DNA of 28,262 bases from Cloacimonetes bacterium UBA5614 (GCA_002424605.1 DIKQ01000003.1:1-28262); one strand, 5' to 3'. Shown: positions 12,417 to 20,740, numbered from the stretch's first letter. The notes: generated by a model from the letters alone, not told the origin. Made by a program: numbers and translations.

Positions 12417-15311
12417 ATGACCAGACCTGTCACCTTTTTGCTGATAATACTGGCAGCACTGTCGCTCAGTGTGCTGCACGCCTATCATCCGCCCCTGAGG
12501 GTGGGTTATGACGCCCTGCCTGCCCTGGAGCGTTTTGAAAGAGCTGATTCCGCCACAGGATTTGACGTTACCAAGTACGAAATCACTCTGGCAATCAATG
12601 ACCAGACGCACTTCATCAACGGCAATGTCAAGGCGTATGTGACTGCTGAGTCGGCACTGACCGGGCTGGATTACAACCTGATAGGACTGACCGTTTCGCA
12701 GGTGCTGGTCAATGATGAGGCGGCAACTTTCACCCACCAGAACGGCATCCTGCACATCAACCTCAGCGCATCCGCCGGACAGGAGATTACCACTCAGGTC
12801 TTTTACAGCGGAGTTCCGACCCTGTCTCCCGCACCCTATAACATCGGGATGATTTTCGGCGGGAGCACCGTATTCACCATCTCCGACCCTGATGCGGCGC
12901 GCTATTGGTGGCCCTGTTATGACCATCCGTGGGACAAGGCGATAGTGGATTTGCACATCACCATGCGGAGCGATTGGCTGGTGGCTGCAAACGGGCTGAG
13001 GGACAGCATCGTGGACAACGGAAACGGCACCAAAACGCACCACTGGCTGGGAAGCAATCCGATGACAACCTACCTCGTCTGCTTTACAGCCGGTCCTTAT
13101 GTGGAAATCAACCAAATGGCGGGAAATGTCCCAATCCAGAACTTTGTAACCCAAAACCAATACAATAACGCCCTGACGGACTTTTCCACCCTGCCTGCCA
13201 TACTGCAGTTCTTTGAAACGCAGTTCGGTCCCTATCCCTTTGAGAAATACGGAAATGCGACGGTAAGCATGACCACCTATGGAGCGATGGAGCACCAGAC
13301 TATGACCACGCTGGGTTCGCAATTCATCACAGGCAACCACTCGGGTGAACTGGTGATTGCGCATGAACTGGCGCACCAGTGGTATGGCAACTGCGTATCC
13401 TTCCTCACTTTCAAGGACGTCTGGCTGAGCGAGGGCTTTGCCACCTATTCGGAAATGCTCTGGGTGCACGAAAGGGATGGCTGGACCGCTGCCTGCAACT
13501 ATGTGAACAGCAGTTATCACCAGTATTACATAAACTTTGAGAATGCCTACAGCACGCTTCCCAACATCATCTACGACCCGCCCTTCAACTACTATTTCTA
13601 TCCGCAGTCCTATGAGAAAGCTGCTTCCGTATTGCATATGCTCCGCCTGAAAATCGGCAATGCCTCCTTTTTCCAGCTTATTCAGGACTGGGTAAGCACC
13701 TATCACAACGGAAACGCCATCACTTCTGAGTTTCAGGCAATGGCGGAACAAATCAGCGGAATGGATTTGGAGCAGTTTTTCCAGCAGTGGATATACTCAC
13801 GCGGGCTTCCTTCGGTGCAATACACCCTTCTGAAGCATCCGGAACTGTCCCTGGGCAAAGTCTCCGGAAAAAGCACCAGCACTACGGGAACTCAGTTTAC
13901 GCTGGATATCCCGTTCCGGGCAAATGGACTGGCAAATGGAGATTCGTTAATCTTCATAGCAAGCCCGGTCGGCTCTGCCACTACATTCCCGCTGGCAAAC
14001 GGTTCGCCAGGCTATACGGTAACGGGGGTTGACCCCAATCACTGGGTGCTGGTACGGCAGTATGAACAGAAAGACGTGGTGCTGACCAACTGCATGGCAT
14101 CCAATCAGATGGTCTATCTCACCTGGAACAGCTTTGAACAGATTCCCGGCTTTGCGGGATATCACGTCTTCCGCAGGTCTGCCGGTGAAACGGACTTTAT
14201 GCAGATGACTGCTGACCCTATCGGGACAAACAGCTATTTTGACAATACCGTGCAAAACGGCACGCAGTATTTCTACAAGGTATGCGCAGCAGATGGCGAA
14301 GGTTACCAGACCTTCGGTTCAAACACGCTGAATGCCACCCCGATTGAATTCCCGTTTGACTGGGGCATGCTGGTGGTGGACGAAACGCGTGACGGCACCG
14401 GTTCTCTGCTCTCGCCGACCGACGCCATGGTGGACGATTTTTATGCGGCAGCGCTCTCACCCATCCCCTATTCGCAATGGGATTACGCTACCCTCGGAGC
14501 GCCGACGCTGAATACGCTAAGCCATTATCCGCTGGTGCTGTGGCATTCCGATGACTTTAGCCAGATACAAATCAGCACCTGCGAAAACGTGCTGAGCAGT
14601 TATCTGCTGGGGGGCGGAACCTTGGTCATCTCCGGCTGGAAAGTGCCGGGAGCATTTTCGCAGACCTTTATAGATACCTGGTTTGCCGGCATGGAACTGG
14701 TCTATGATAACGGAGCGGTGCTGATTTCCGCACAGTCAGGCGTTTACCCCGCGCTGGTTCCTGACCCGGAAAAGCTGACTCCCACCTGGAACGGTTTACT
14801 TTCCATGGTCTATACTTTTGGTAACACCTTCAACAACCTTTACACAGCACAGATGACCGCCGGTGCTGCGGGTGCGGGACTTCCCATCGCCGTGAGGTAT
14901 GACAATGCCGGAACGGTGGTACTGTTTGGCGCTCCGCTTTATTATATGCAGCCGGAAGGCGTGCGGGGACTCATGCAGCAACTGATTCCGGAACTTCTGG
15001 AAGTCTCTGTGGCGGACAACTCCCTCACTCCACCGGCTCCGCTGTCTATTGCCTGCTATCCCAATCCCTTCAGCGGAGACCTGACCATTGAATTAAACCG
15101 CAAACTGAGCCAGCAGAGCAGCCTGAAAGTATATAACCTCAAGGGTCAGTTGGTTGCCGATATCGCAATTTCCGCTCTGGTAAAAGAAGGTAATCCGCTG
15201 AACTGGGACGGCAGGGACAACAATGACAAGCCGCTCCCCGCCGGACTTTATCTGTTGCGTCTTTCAGACGGCAATTCATTTGTCAGCAGAAAAGTCATCT
15301 TGCTGAAGTGA
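12417..15311 (+). CDS. Secreted M1-family metallo-aminopeptidase with sorting tail
   Basis: The 964-residue protein begins with a signal peptide (about 1-22). The M1 beta-saddle domain precedes the catalytic domain, which has the exopeptidase motif GAMEH (289-293), the zinc site HELAH (316-320) and third ligand Glu339 (WLSEGFA) at the correct 18-residue spacing, and SYEKAASVLHMLR carrying the expected catalytic Tyr. GAMEH instead of GAMEN is usual in secreted M1 enzymes of this bacterial group. A C-terminal extension adds an FnIII domain (about 565-655), a ThuA- or glutamine-amidotransferase-like region (about 660-860, weak) and the sorting tail (YPNPFSGDLTIELNRKL ... WDGRDNNDKPLPAGLYLL ... 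VILLK). It should cleave N-terminal residues from peptides outside the cell or on its surface. The start has GAGG 5 bases upstream. Confidence 0.93.
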   Translation: MTRPVTFLLIILAALSLSVLHAYHPPLRVGYDALPALERFERADSATGFDVTKYEITLAINDQTHFINGNVKAYVTAESALTGLDYNLIGLTVSQVLVNDEAATFTHQNGILHINLSASAGQEITTQVFYSGVPTLSPAPYNIGMIFGGSTVFTISDPDAARYWWPCYDHPWDKAIVDLHITMRSDWLVAANGLRDSIVDNGNGTKTHHWLGSNPMTTYLVCFTAGPYVEINQMAGNVPIQNFVTQNQYNNALTDFSTLPAILQFFETQFGPYPFEKYGNATVSMTTYGAMEHQTMTTLGSQFITGNHSGELVIAHELAHQWYGNCVSFLTFKDVWLSEGFATYSEMLWVHERDGWTAACNYVNSSYHQYYINFENAYSTLPNIIYDPPFNYYFYPQSYEKAASVLHMLRLKIGNASFFQLIQDWVSTYHNGNAITSEFQAMAEQISGMDLEQFFQQWIYSRGLPSVQYTLLKHPELSLGKVSGKSTSTTGTQFTLDIPFRANGLANGDSLIFIASPVGSATTFPLANGSPGYTVTGVDPNHWVLVRQYEQKDVVLTNCMASNQMVYLTWNSFEQIPGFAGYHVFRRSAGETDFMQMTADPIGTNSYFDNTVQNGTQYFYKVCAADGEGYQTFGSNTLNATPIEFPFDWGMLVVDETRDGTGSLLSPTDAMVDDFYAAALSPIPYSQWDYATLGAPTLNTLSHYPLVLWHSDDFSQIQISTCENVLSSYLLGGGTLVISGWKVPGAFSQTFIDTWFAGMELVYDNGAVLISAQSGVYPALVPDPEKLTPTWNGLLSMVYTFGNTFNNLYTAQMTAGAAGAGLPIAVRYDNAGTVVLFGAPLYYMQPEGVRGLMQQLIPELLEVSVADNSLTPPAPLSIACYPNPFSGDLTIELNRKLSQQSSLKVYNLKGQLVADIAISALVKEGNPLNWDGRDNNDKPLPAGLYLLRLSDGNSFVSRKVILLK

Positions 15312-15410
15312 GCGCCGGTTCAGGGGAAATTACTGTAAATTTAGCATTGACACGAAACGCAACCCTGTTGAGGTTGATTCTGATAGTTAAGAAATAGGTT
15401 GTAACTTGCA

Positions 15411-15447
15411 GCCACCCTGACTAAGCGTCCGGGTGGCTTTTTCTTTT
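15411..15447 (+). terminator. Terminator between M1 peptidase and lipoprotein genes, possible attenuator
   Basis: GCCACCC (15411-15417) pairs with GGGTGGC (15431-15437), followed by TTTTTCTTTT. It lies 100 bases past the peptidase stop but only 20 bases before the lipoprotein ATG, leaving no room for a promoter between them. Unless the lipoprotein mRNA is leaderless from within the hairpin, transcription must pass through this site, which suggests regulated read-through. Confidence 0.75.
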
Positions 15448-15467
15448 ATGAGCAGAGGATTGGGAAT

Positions 15468-16373
15468 ATGAAGAGAATAATCGTGATATTGGCAGGAATC
15501 ATACTGCTGCTGGGTGTCGTCTCCTGTGGGAAGGATGCCTCAGGCGGCAAACTGCGGATTGGCATCATCAAGCCTTCCATAGACCATCTGCCGCTGTCGC
15601 TTGCGCTCAGCAAAGGTTATCTGGATGCGGATAAGATAGAACTGATTCATTTCACATCGGGCTGGGAAACCCAGGAAGCCATCACGGCAGGCAGGATTGA
15701 CCTCGCCATCATGCCCTTCACTTATGCCTGGACGGCTGTGGAAAAGGGCTATAAGGTAAAGATTTTGTCCTGCCTGGAACGTGAAACAGACGGCATCCTG
15801 ACTTCTTTGGATATCACAGAACTGCCTCAACTGAACGGACAAAGAATCGGTCTTCTGCGAGCCAGCACTCTGGAGATTCTGATGCAGGACGTGGCTAAGT
15901 TTGAAGGAATTTCCTACGAACCGGTCTATTTCCGCACCCCGACTGAACTGGTGGCAGCGCTTCAAAGCCGGGAAGTTTCCGCTATCGTCTGCTACGTCCC
16001 TCTTATCCAGAAGCTTAGCAACCGGTATCATGTTCTGCACTGGTTTGCCGAGACCTACCCCGGGCATCCCTGCTGCGACCTGGTGGCAACTGATGAAGCC
16101 CTTACCTCCTATCGCTCCAGGATAAAATCCGTTACATCTGCTATGGAAAAAGCCATAGACGACATCAGCCGGCCGGATGCAGAAGTGTTTTCCCTGCTTG
16201 CAGAACTCTACGGTCTGGATGAGCTGCAGGCATTGGGAGCGCTCAAACATACCGTGTTTAACCTTTCCCTGACCGAGGCGGATAGGATGTTTGAGCGTCG
16301 TATGATGGAGTCCTTTGTACAAAACGGGTATCTGAAGAAATTGCCTGAAGACGGACTTGTTTACGCCAGATAG
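15468..16373 (+). CDS. NitT/TauT-type ABC importer substrate-binding lipoprotein
   Basis: The 301-residue protein has a lipoprotein signal with Cys20 (LGVVSC) and then a periplasmic-binding fold of the NMT1/SsuA/TauA class: LRIGIIKPSIDHLPLSLALSKGYL near the N-terminus, GRIDLAIMPFTYAWTAVEKG, and LNGQRIGLLRASTLEILM at the second-lobe entry. Relatives bind sulfonates, nitrate, thiamine precursors or aromatic acids, and the ligand here cannot be told. The ribosome site is AGAGG with a start 9 bases on. The permease gene follows after 12 bases. Confidence 0.88.
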   Translation: MKRIIVILAGIILLLGVVSCGKDASGGKLRIGIIKPSIDHLPLSLALSKGYLDADKIELIHFTSGWETQEAITAGRIDLAIMPFTYAWTAVEKGYKVKILSCLERETDGILTSLDITELPQLNGQRIGLLRASTLEILMQDVAKFEGISYEPVYFRTPTELVAALQSREVSAIVCYVPLIQKLSNRYHVLHWFAETYPGHPCCDLVATDEALTSYRSRIKSVTSAMEKAIDDISRPDAEVFSLLAELYGLDELQALGALKHTVFNLSLTEADRMFERRMMESFVQNGYLKKLPEDGLVYAR

Positions 16374-16385
16374 GATAGGAATAGC

Positions 16386-16979
16386 GTGAATATCGCAACT
16401 CTAATGAACGATATCTGCTGGTCCTTCGGCAGGGTGGCTTTTGCCTCTGTGATCTCCTGGCTGTGCTGCATCTGCGTCGGAATCGTGCTTCATAAGTTTA
16501 GGCTTCTTTATAAAATCTTCTTGCCCCTGATAAACTTCTTACGGCAAATTTCGCCCTTTGTCTGGTTGCCTTTTGCCATTCTGTTAATCGGACTGGGAGA
16601 GATTCCCATTGCCATCGTGCTGTTCACTGCCATGTTCTTTCCGGGAGTAATCATGGTGTTTGAAGCAATCGAAAGCTTTCCCCGGGATATTCATGAAGAA
16701 GCTGTCACTTCTGGTGCGAATCACTTTCAGATGGTGTTTCTTATCGAATTACCCGTCCTCTGGAAACAACTGGTCAATATCTTCCGTATCCTGTGGTCGG
16801 TGGGCTGGTCAACCGTGATTGCCGCCGAAATGCTGGGCGTTTCCAGGGGACTGGGATTCCGTCTGCTGGACTTCCGTTATCTGCTGGAGTACCAATCCAT
16901 GCTTATCTATATTGCTGTCATCGGAGTTATCGGGATAGCCAGTGACAGGTTAATCCTCCGTTTTACCCGTGCCGATTAG
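16386..16979 (+). CDS. ABC importer permease, short SsuC/TauC type
   Basis: The 197-residue membrane protein has about five hydrophobic segments and the ABC-contact EAA loop, EEAVTSGANHFQMVFLIELP (residues 104-123). Relatives are about 250 residues with six helices, so the first helix or its leader is reduced here. The start is GTG 16386, with an AGGAATA ribosome site. The only nearby ATG, six codons in, has no ribosome site. It should pair with the preceding lipoprotein. No ATP-binding subunit lies in the window, so the ATPase must be shared or encoded elsewhere. Confidence 0.88.
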   Translation: MNIATLMNDICWSFGRVAFASVISWLCCICVGIVLHKFRLLYKIFLPLINFLRQISPFVWLPFAILLIGLGEIPIAIVLFTAMFFPGVIMVFEAIESFPRDIHEEAVTSGANHFQMVFLIELPVLWKQLVNIFRILWSVGWSTVIAAEMLGVSRGLGFRLLDFRYLLEYQSMLIYIAVIGVIGIASDRLILRFTRAD

Positions 16980-17115
16980 ACAGGCATATTTCATTCTGAT
17001 ATGCAGATAAGCAATTGCCGGGTTGTAAGATTTTGCTTGACAGTAAACCCCCAGATTTATTCCTGAGATTATAACTGGCTGATAATGAGTTGAATATCAC
17101 TTCCGTCGGTTAGTT

Positions 17116-17143
17116 TTAACAGTGTAACCAAGTTTCTTATAGA
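17116..17143 (+). promoter_or_regulatory. Likely promoter of the HU / COX24-like operon
   Basis: TTAACA (17116-17121) and TATAGA (17138-17143) are separated by 16 bases, placing the transcript start about 22 bases before the ATG. A TTGACA further up (17037-17042) has no acceptable -10 partner. Confidence 0.5.
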
Positions 17144-17172
17144 AAGAATAAATGTAATATAAGGAGTTAACC

Positions 17173-17463
17173 ATGACAAAAGCCGATTTAGTAAAAATCA
17201 TCTCGGAAAACACAGGCATCATTCGCAAAGATGTTGCTGTGGTTGTTGATTCTCTGCTTAAGTCAGTGAAAGACAGCCTGATTGAAGGTAATCACATCGA
17301 AATCCGCGGTTTCGGCACATTCAAGCTGAAAACCCGCAAACCCCGCGTTGGACGCAACCCCAAGACTGACCAGAAAGTGCCCGTTCCCCAGAGAACTGTC
17401 CCCACTTTCAAATTCTCCCGCGATTTCAAGGTTTCCGTTGTAAACGTCAAGACCGCCAAGTAA
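17173..17463 (+). CDS. HU/IHF-family DNA-binding protein
   Basis: The 96-residue protein has the standard HU fold: helical dimerisation part (1-38, MTKADLVKIISENTG...), EIRGFGTFKLKTRKPRVGRNP (43-63), then the DNA-bending arm with PVP at its tip (70-72) and the closing helix. Length and motifs match the family. It compacts and bends DNA as a dimer. The ribosome site AAGGAG is well placed. A 30-residue ribosomal-type protein gene follows after 14 bases and shares its terminator. Confidence 0.95.
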   Translation: MTKADLVKIISENTGIIRKDVAVVVDSLLKSVKDSLIEGNHIEIRGFGTFKLKTRKPRVGRNPKTDQKVPVPQRTVPTFKFSRDFKVSVVNVKTAK

Positions 17464-17477
17464 GCACGGAGTGAAGA

Positions 17478-17570
17478 ATGCCTTGCGGTAAGAAGAGAAA
17501 ACGTCACAAAATAGCCACTCACAAGCGCAAGAAACGCCTGCGCAAGAACCGTCATAAAAAGAACAAATAA
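17478..17570 (+). CDS. COX24/AURKAIP1-like 30-residue basic protein
   Basis: A 31-codon frame after GGAG (17468-17471) encodes an extremely basic peptide: it starts MPCGKKRKRHKIATHKRKKR, continues LRKNRHKK and ends NK. This matches the short Bacteroidota-group proteins annotated as COX24/AURKAIP1 domain, bacterial relatives of mitochondrial ribosomal protein mS38 and of bS22, which bind rRNA near the decoding centre. Function is inferred from that relationship. The CATAK-like wording 'KRKRHK.ATHKRKKRLRKNRHKK' is nearly the entire family consensus as I recall it. Position 14 bases after the HU gene and before a strong terminator supports expression. It is below the length cut-off of many gene callers. 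Confidence 0.88.
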   Translation: MPCGKKRKRHKIATHKRKKRLRKNRHKKNK

Positions 17571-17579
17571 AAGACTATA

Positions 17580-17611
17580 GGCTGTCAGCTCAGGTTGGCA
17601 GCCTTTTTTTT
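17580..17611 (+). terminator. Strong intrinsic terminator of the HU operon
   Basis: GGCTGTCA pairs with TTGGCAGCC (one G-T pair) and is followed by eight T residues, beginning 10 bases past the stop codon of the 30-residue gene. Confidence 0.85.
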
Positions 17612-17641
17612 GGATACACAGCTTTTCTGGATATGTCTATT

Positions 17642-17674
17642 GCTGATTTCACATAATCAGCTTTCTGCTTGACA
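17642..17674 (+). promoter_or_regulatory. Inverted repeat and -35 box upstream of etfA
   Basis: GCTGATT-TCACAT-AATCAGC (17642-17661) is a 7-bp inverted repeat lying just before CTTGACA (hexamer 17669-17674). The -10 box is unclear (AAATAG 18 bases on). The inverted repeat is placed as an activator or repressor site would be. Confidence 0.4.
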
Positions 17675-17713
17675 ATCCGTTTAATCCCTCCAAAATAGAT
17701 ACTGAGGTAACAA

Positions 17714-18904
17714 ATGATAGAAGTATTATGCGAGAAATGCGTAGGTTGCGGACTATGCGTCAAATCCTGCGCCTATGAAGCCATCACTATTACAGACAAG
17801 CTGGCTGAAATCAATATGGACAAATGCGTCCTGTGCGGAGCCTGCGTACAGGACTGTCCCTTTGACGCCATCATTATACGACGTAAAGAAGCCGAAAAGA
17901 TAGACAAGACCGCCTTCAGCGGTATCTGGGTCTATGCCGAGCAGAGGGATGGCATCATTGCCCCCGTCGTTCTGGAACTGCTGGGTAAAGCCCGTGAACT
18001 GGCGGAAGATATGGATGCTGAGCTCTCCGCCGTGCTCCTGGGACACGAAGTCGGAAACCTGACCGGCGAGCTTATCGCCTATGGCGCGGACAAGGTCATC
18101 GTGGTTGACGACCCTGCTCTCAAGCATTTCCAGGATGAATTATATGCAAAAGCCCTCGCTGTCCTGATTGAAAAGCACAAGCCTGCTGTGGTGCTTGCCG
18201 GCGCTACTGTGATCGGCAGGTCTTTCATTCCCCGTGTTGCCATCGACGTTCACACAGGTCTGACGGCTGACTGCACAGGACTCGGCATTGATACAGAGAC
18301 CGGAAATCTGCAGCAGACCCGTCCTGCCTTCGGCGGAAACATCATGGCAACCATCCTCACGCCAAATCACCGTCCCCAGATGGCAACCGTCCGTCACCGC
18401 GTTTTTGACCCCCTCACCCGTGACGACTCCCGCAGCGGAATCGTGGTCGAGGAATCCATAGATTTTGATACAATCGAGCAAAATACCCAATGGCTCGGCT
18501 TTGAAAAGGAAAAGACCACCCTGGTCAACCTGACCGAAGCCAACATCATCGTTTCCGGCGGCCGCGGACTGAAGGAAGCCAAGAACTTTGCAATGCTGGA
18601 AGAACTGGCAGAAGCAGTGGACGGAGCCGTGGGAGCCAGCCGAGCCGCAGTTGACGCTGAGTGGATTGCTTATGCGCACCAGGTGGGACAGACCGGCAAG
18701 ACCGTAAAGCCCAATATCTACATCGCCTGCGGTATTTCCGGTGCCATCCAGCACCTGGCAGGTATGTCTTCCTCGGATTATATCATTGCCATCAACAAGG
18801 ACACTGATGCCCCCATTTTCAAGGCAGCTGACCTCGGAATCGTCGGCGACCTGTTTGAAATCGTACCTAAATTAGCCAAAAGGATAAAAGAAATCCGCAA
18901 ATGA
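17714..18904 (+). CDS. etfA: Electron transfer flavoprotein alpha subunit with N-terminal ferredoxin domain
   Basis: Residues 1-60 form a two-cluster [4Fe-4S] ferredoxin domain with Cys9/12/15/19 and Cys38/41/44/48, plus an extra Cys6. The rest is EtfA. The FAD-binding C-terminus shows VGASRAAVD (306-314), GQTGKTV (325-331), GISGAIQH (340-347) and an INKD turn. It carries electrons with EtfB to acyl-CoA or lactate-type dehydrogenases. Ferredoxin-fused EtfA is known from electron-bifurcating complexes such as LctC and CarE of Acetobacterium, so bifurcation is possible here (inference). EtfB, normally directly upstream, is absent: upstream lie a terminator and the HU operon. The start has GAGG 8 bases before it. 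The stop overlaps the amidohydrolase start by 4 bases. Confidence 0.95.
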   Translation: MIEVLCEKCVGCGLCVKSCAYEAITITDKLAEINMDKCVLCGACVQDCPFDAIIIRRKEAEKIDKTAFSGIWVYAEQRDGIIAPVVLELLGKARELAEDMDAELSAVLLGHEVGNLTGELIAYGADKVIVVDDPALKHFQDELYAKALAVLIEKHKPAVVLAGATVIGRSFIPRVAIDVHTGLTADCTGLGIDTETGNLQQTRPAFGGNIMATILTPNHRPQMATVRHRVFDPLTRDDSRSGIVVEESIDFDTIEQNTQWLGFEKEKTTLVNLTEANIIVSGGRGLKEAKNFAMLEELAEAVDGAVGASRAAVDAEWIAYAHQVGQTGKTVKPNIYIACGISGAIQHLAGMSSSDYIIAINKDTDAPIFKAADLGIVGDLFEIVPKLAKRIKEIRK

Positions 18905-20112
18905 AGATTAAGCCTGCGGTCAGCGTCATCAGCCCGGACCGTATCGAGCCGGATATTGAGCTCCTGCTGAAGATTAAAGGCGACTTTGTACCGGAAGGGG
19001 AGCTCGATGCCAGCAGCGCCTATGCTTACGCGCCTTTTATCAATGCCCATGACCATCTGGTAGGAAACTGGTTTCCCCGTTCCGGCGACAAACGCCCCTA
19101 CCCCAATTCCCACATCTGGGTGGAAGACATGCGCCATTCCTTTGCTGTGGAGGAACGCAACAACTTCTGGGTAAACGACGGCTCTTTCAAACTGACTGAA
19201 CCCAATGCCTACGCCCTTTGCCAGCTCGGCGCTTACAAAAACCTGTTCAGCGGTACCGCCATTGTGCAGGACCATTCGCCTAACCAGCCGGACTCCTATT
19301 ACAAAGGGTTCCCCGTCACTGTCCTCAAAAAATACCGCCAGAGCCATTCCATCACCCTCGGAAACTGGTGGGGAGGCGGAACGGCTGAAGAGGAAATGGC
19401 TCATTCCAAAGGGCAGATGCCTTTCATCATCCATCTGGGGGAAGGCACCGATGAACTGACCAAATCAGAATTCGCCAAGCTGAAAAAACGCAACCTCCTG
19501 CAGCCAAACCTGATGATAATCCACGGCATTGCCTTGACAAAGGCGGAGCTGAAAGAGATTGCCGCCGTCGGAGCCAGTATCTGCTGGTGTCCGACCTCCA
19601 ATTTTTACCTGATTGGCAAGACCCTGGACATCGAATCCTGCCTGAAGCTTGGAGTAAATGTCGTGCTGGGAACCGATTCCACCCAGACAGGCGGTATAAA
19701 CCTGCTGGACGAATTTGCCCATGCCCATGAAAAGTTTCCCGAAATCCCGCTTCAGACACTCTATGCCATGATTACGGTCAATCCCGCCAAAGCCCTGTTT
19801 CTGCCTGCGGACAAAGGCATCCTTCATCCCAGAAGCACTGCCGACCTTCTGCTGATTGACGCCGTTGAGCGCGACCCCCTGCAAAACCTGCTGGAGGTAA
19901 GCAGCGAGCACATCCGTCTCCTGCTGCATAACGGAATCCCGCTTTATGGCGATGCCAAGTGGCTGGAATGTTTCCAGACCGTTCCCGCCGATTACACCCA
20001 GTTCAGGGTGGGCAGACGCGAGAAATTCGTTATCGGCGACCCCATGGAACTGAACGACCGCATAGACGCCGTGCTCGGTTATCACAAGGACTTCCCCTAC
20101 CTGCCGTTCTGA
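18901..20112 (+). CDS. Amidohydrolase, nucleobase/SAH-deaminase-like
   Basis: The 403-residue protein carries the metal-dependent amidohydrolase barrel ligands in order: His50 and His52 (NAHDHL), His178 (IIHLGEGTDE), His208 (IIHGIALTKAEL) and Asp259 (LGTDSTQTGG). The Glu181 region and the HGIALT wording match the mononuclear deaminase branch (chlorohydrolase, S-adenosylhomocysteine, guanine or cytosine deaminases). The N-terminal composite domain is short and the C-terminus ends in an unfamiliar 60-residue segment, so the substrate is open. Its start overlaps the etfA stop (ATGA), and QueE follows after 7 bases, so it sits between redox and deazapurine genes in one transcript. Confidence 0.88.
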   Translation: MKIKPAVSVISPDRIEPDIELLLKIKGDFVPEGELDASSAYAYAPFINAHDHLVGNWFPRSGDKRPYPNSHIWVEDMRHSFAVEERNNFWVNDGSFKLTEPNAYALCQLGAYKNLFSGTAIVQDHSPNQPDSYYKGFPVTVLKKYRQSHSITLGNWWGGGTAEEEMAHSKGQMPFIIHLGEGTDELTKSEFAKLKKRNLLQPNLMIIHGIALTKAELKEIAAVGASICWCPTSNFYLIGKTLDIESCLKLGVNVVLGTDSTQTGGINLLDEFAHAHEKFPEIPLQTLYAMITVNPAKALFLPADKGILHPRSTADLLLIDAVERDPLQNLLEVSSEHIRLLLHNGIPLYGDAKWLECFQTVPADYTQFRVGRREKFVIGDPMELNDRIDAVLGYHKDFPYLPF

Positions 20113-20119
20113 GCCGACT

Positions 20120-20740
20120 ATGAACATCTGCGAAATCTTTTTCAGCTTACAGGGTGAAAGCACCCGCGCCGGCCTGCCCTGCATCTTTATCCGTCTGGCA
20201 GAGTGCAACCTGCGCTGCAGTTACTGCGACACCCAATACAGCTATGACAAAGCGCAGGATATGGGCATTGACCGCATTCTGGAAGAAATCCGCCCCTATA
20301 ACAGCACTTTGGTGGAAATCACCGGCGGCGAACCTTTGCTCCAGCCGGATGCCCTTGAACTGATGAGACGACTGAAGACGGCAGGTTACACGATTTTACT
20401 GGAAACCAACGGCTCCCAATCCATCCAGGCCGTACCCGCCGGAGTGCATATCATCATTGATGTCAAAACCCCTTCCAGCGGTCACCCTGACAGCTTTCAC
20501 CTGCCCAATCTGCGATGGTTGGAACAGGGACGCGACGAAATCAAGTTTGTGGTCTCAGACCGGGCTGATTTTGACTTTGCGCAAAACTTTATCCAGGCTC
20601 ACAAACTGGAAAACCATATCCTGCTCATCTCCCCCGTTTCCGGCAAACAGGACCCTGCCCTTCTAGCCGGCTGGATTATGGAATCCGGACTGCCCCTTCG
20701 CCTCAATCTGCAACTGCACAAAATCCTCAATCTGAAATAA
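20120..20740 (+). CDS. queE: 7-carboxy-7-deazaguanine synthase (radical SAM)
   Basis: QueE converts carboxytetrahydropterin to 7-carboxy-7-deazaguanine in the pathway to queuosine. The 206-residue product opens with the family signature IFFSLQGESTRAGLPCIFIR (residues 5-24) and has the radical-SAM cluster Cys29-x3-Cys33-x2-Cys36 and the SAM-binding GGEP (69-72). A C-terminal LNLQLHKILN matches the QueE end. Size is normal. It starts 7 bases after the amidohydrolase stop, without a strong ribosome site, so translation is probably coupled. QueC, QueD and QueF are not in the window. Confidence 0.94.
   Translation: MNICEIFFSLQGESTRAGLPCIFIRLAECNLRCSYCDTQYSYDKAQDMGIDRILEEIRPYNSTLVEITGGEPLLQPDALELMRRLKTAGYTILLETNGSQSIQAVPAGVHIIIDVKTPSSGHPDSFHLPNLRWLEQGRDEIKFVVSDRADFDFAQNFIQAHKLENHILLISPVSGKQDPALLAGWIMESGLPLRLNLQLHKILNLK

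Noticed and set aside
12396..13751. 451-residue open frame on the minus strand
   Set aside because: It is antisense to the M1 peptidase, whose signal peptide, zinc site and GAMEH motif are clear.
15312..15467. TPP or another known riboswitch before the ABC lipoprotein
   Set aside because: None of the conserved riboswitch core sequences I know is present, so only an unspecified attenuator is proposed.
17037..17042. TTGACA as the HU gene promoter
   Set aside because: No acceptable -10 box lies 15-19 bases on; the TTAACA-16-TATAGA pair nearer the gene fits better.
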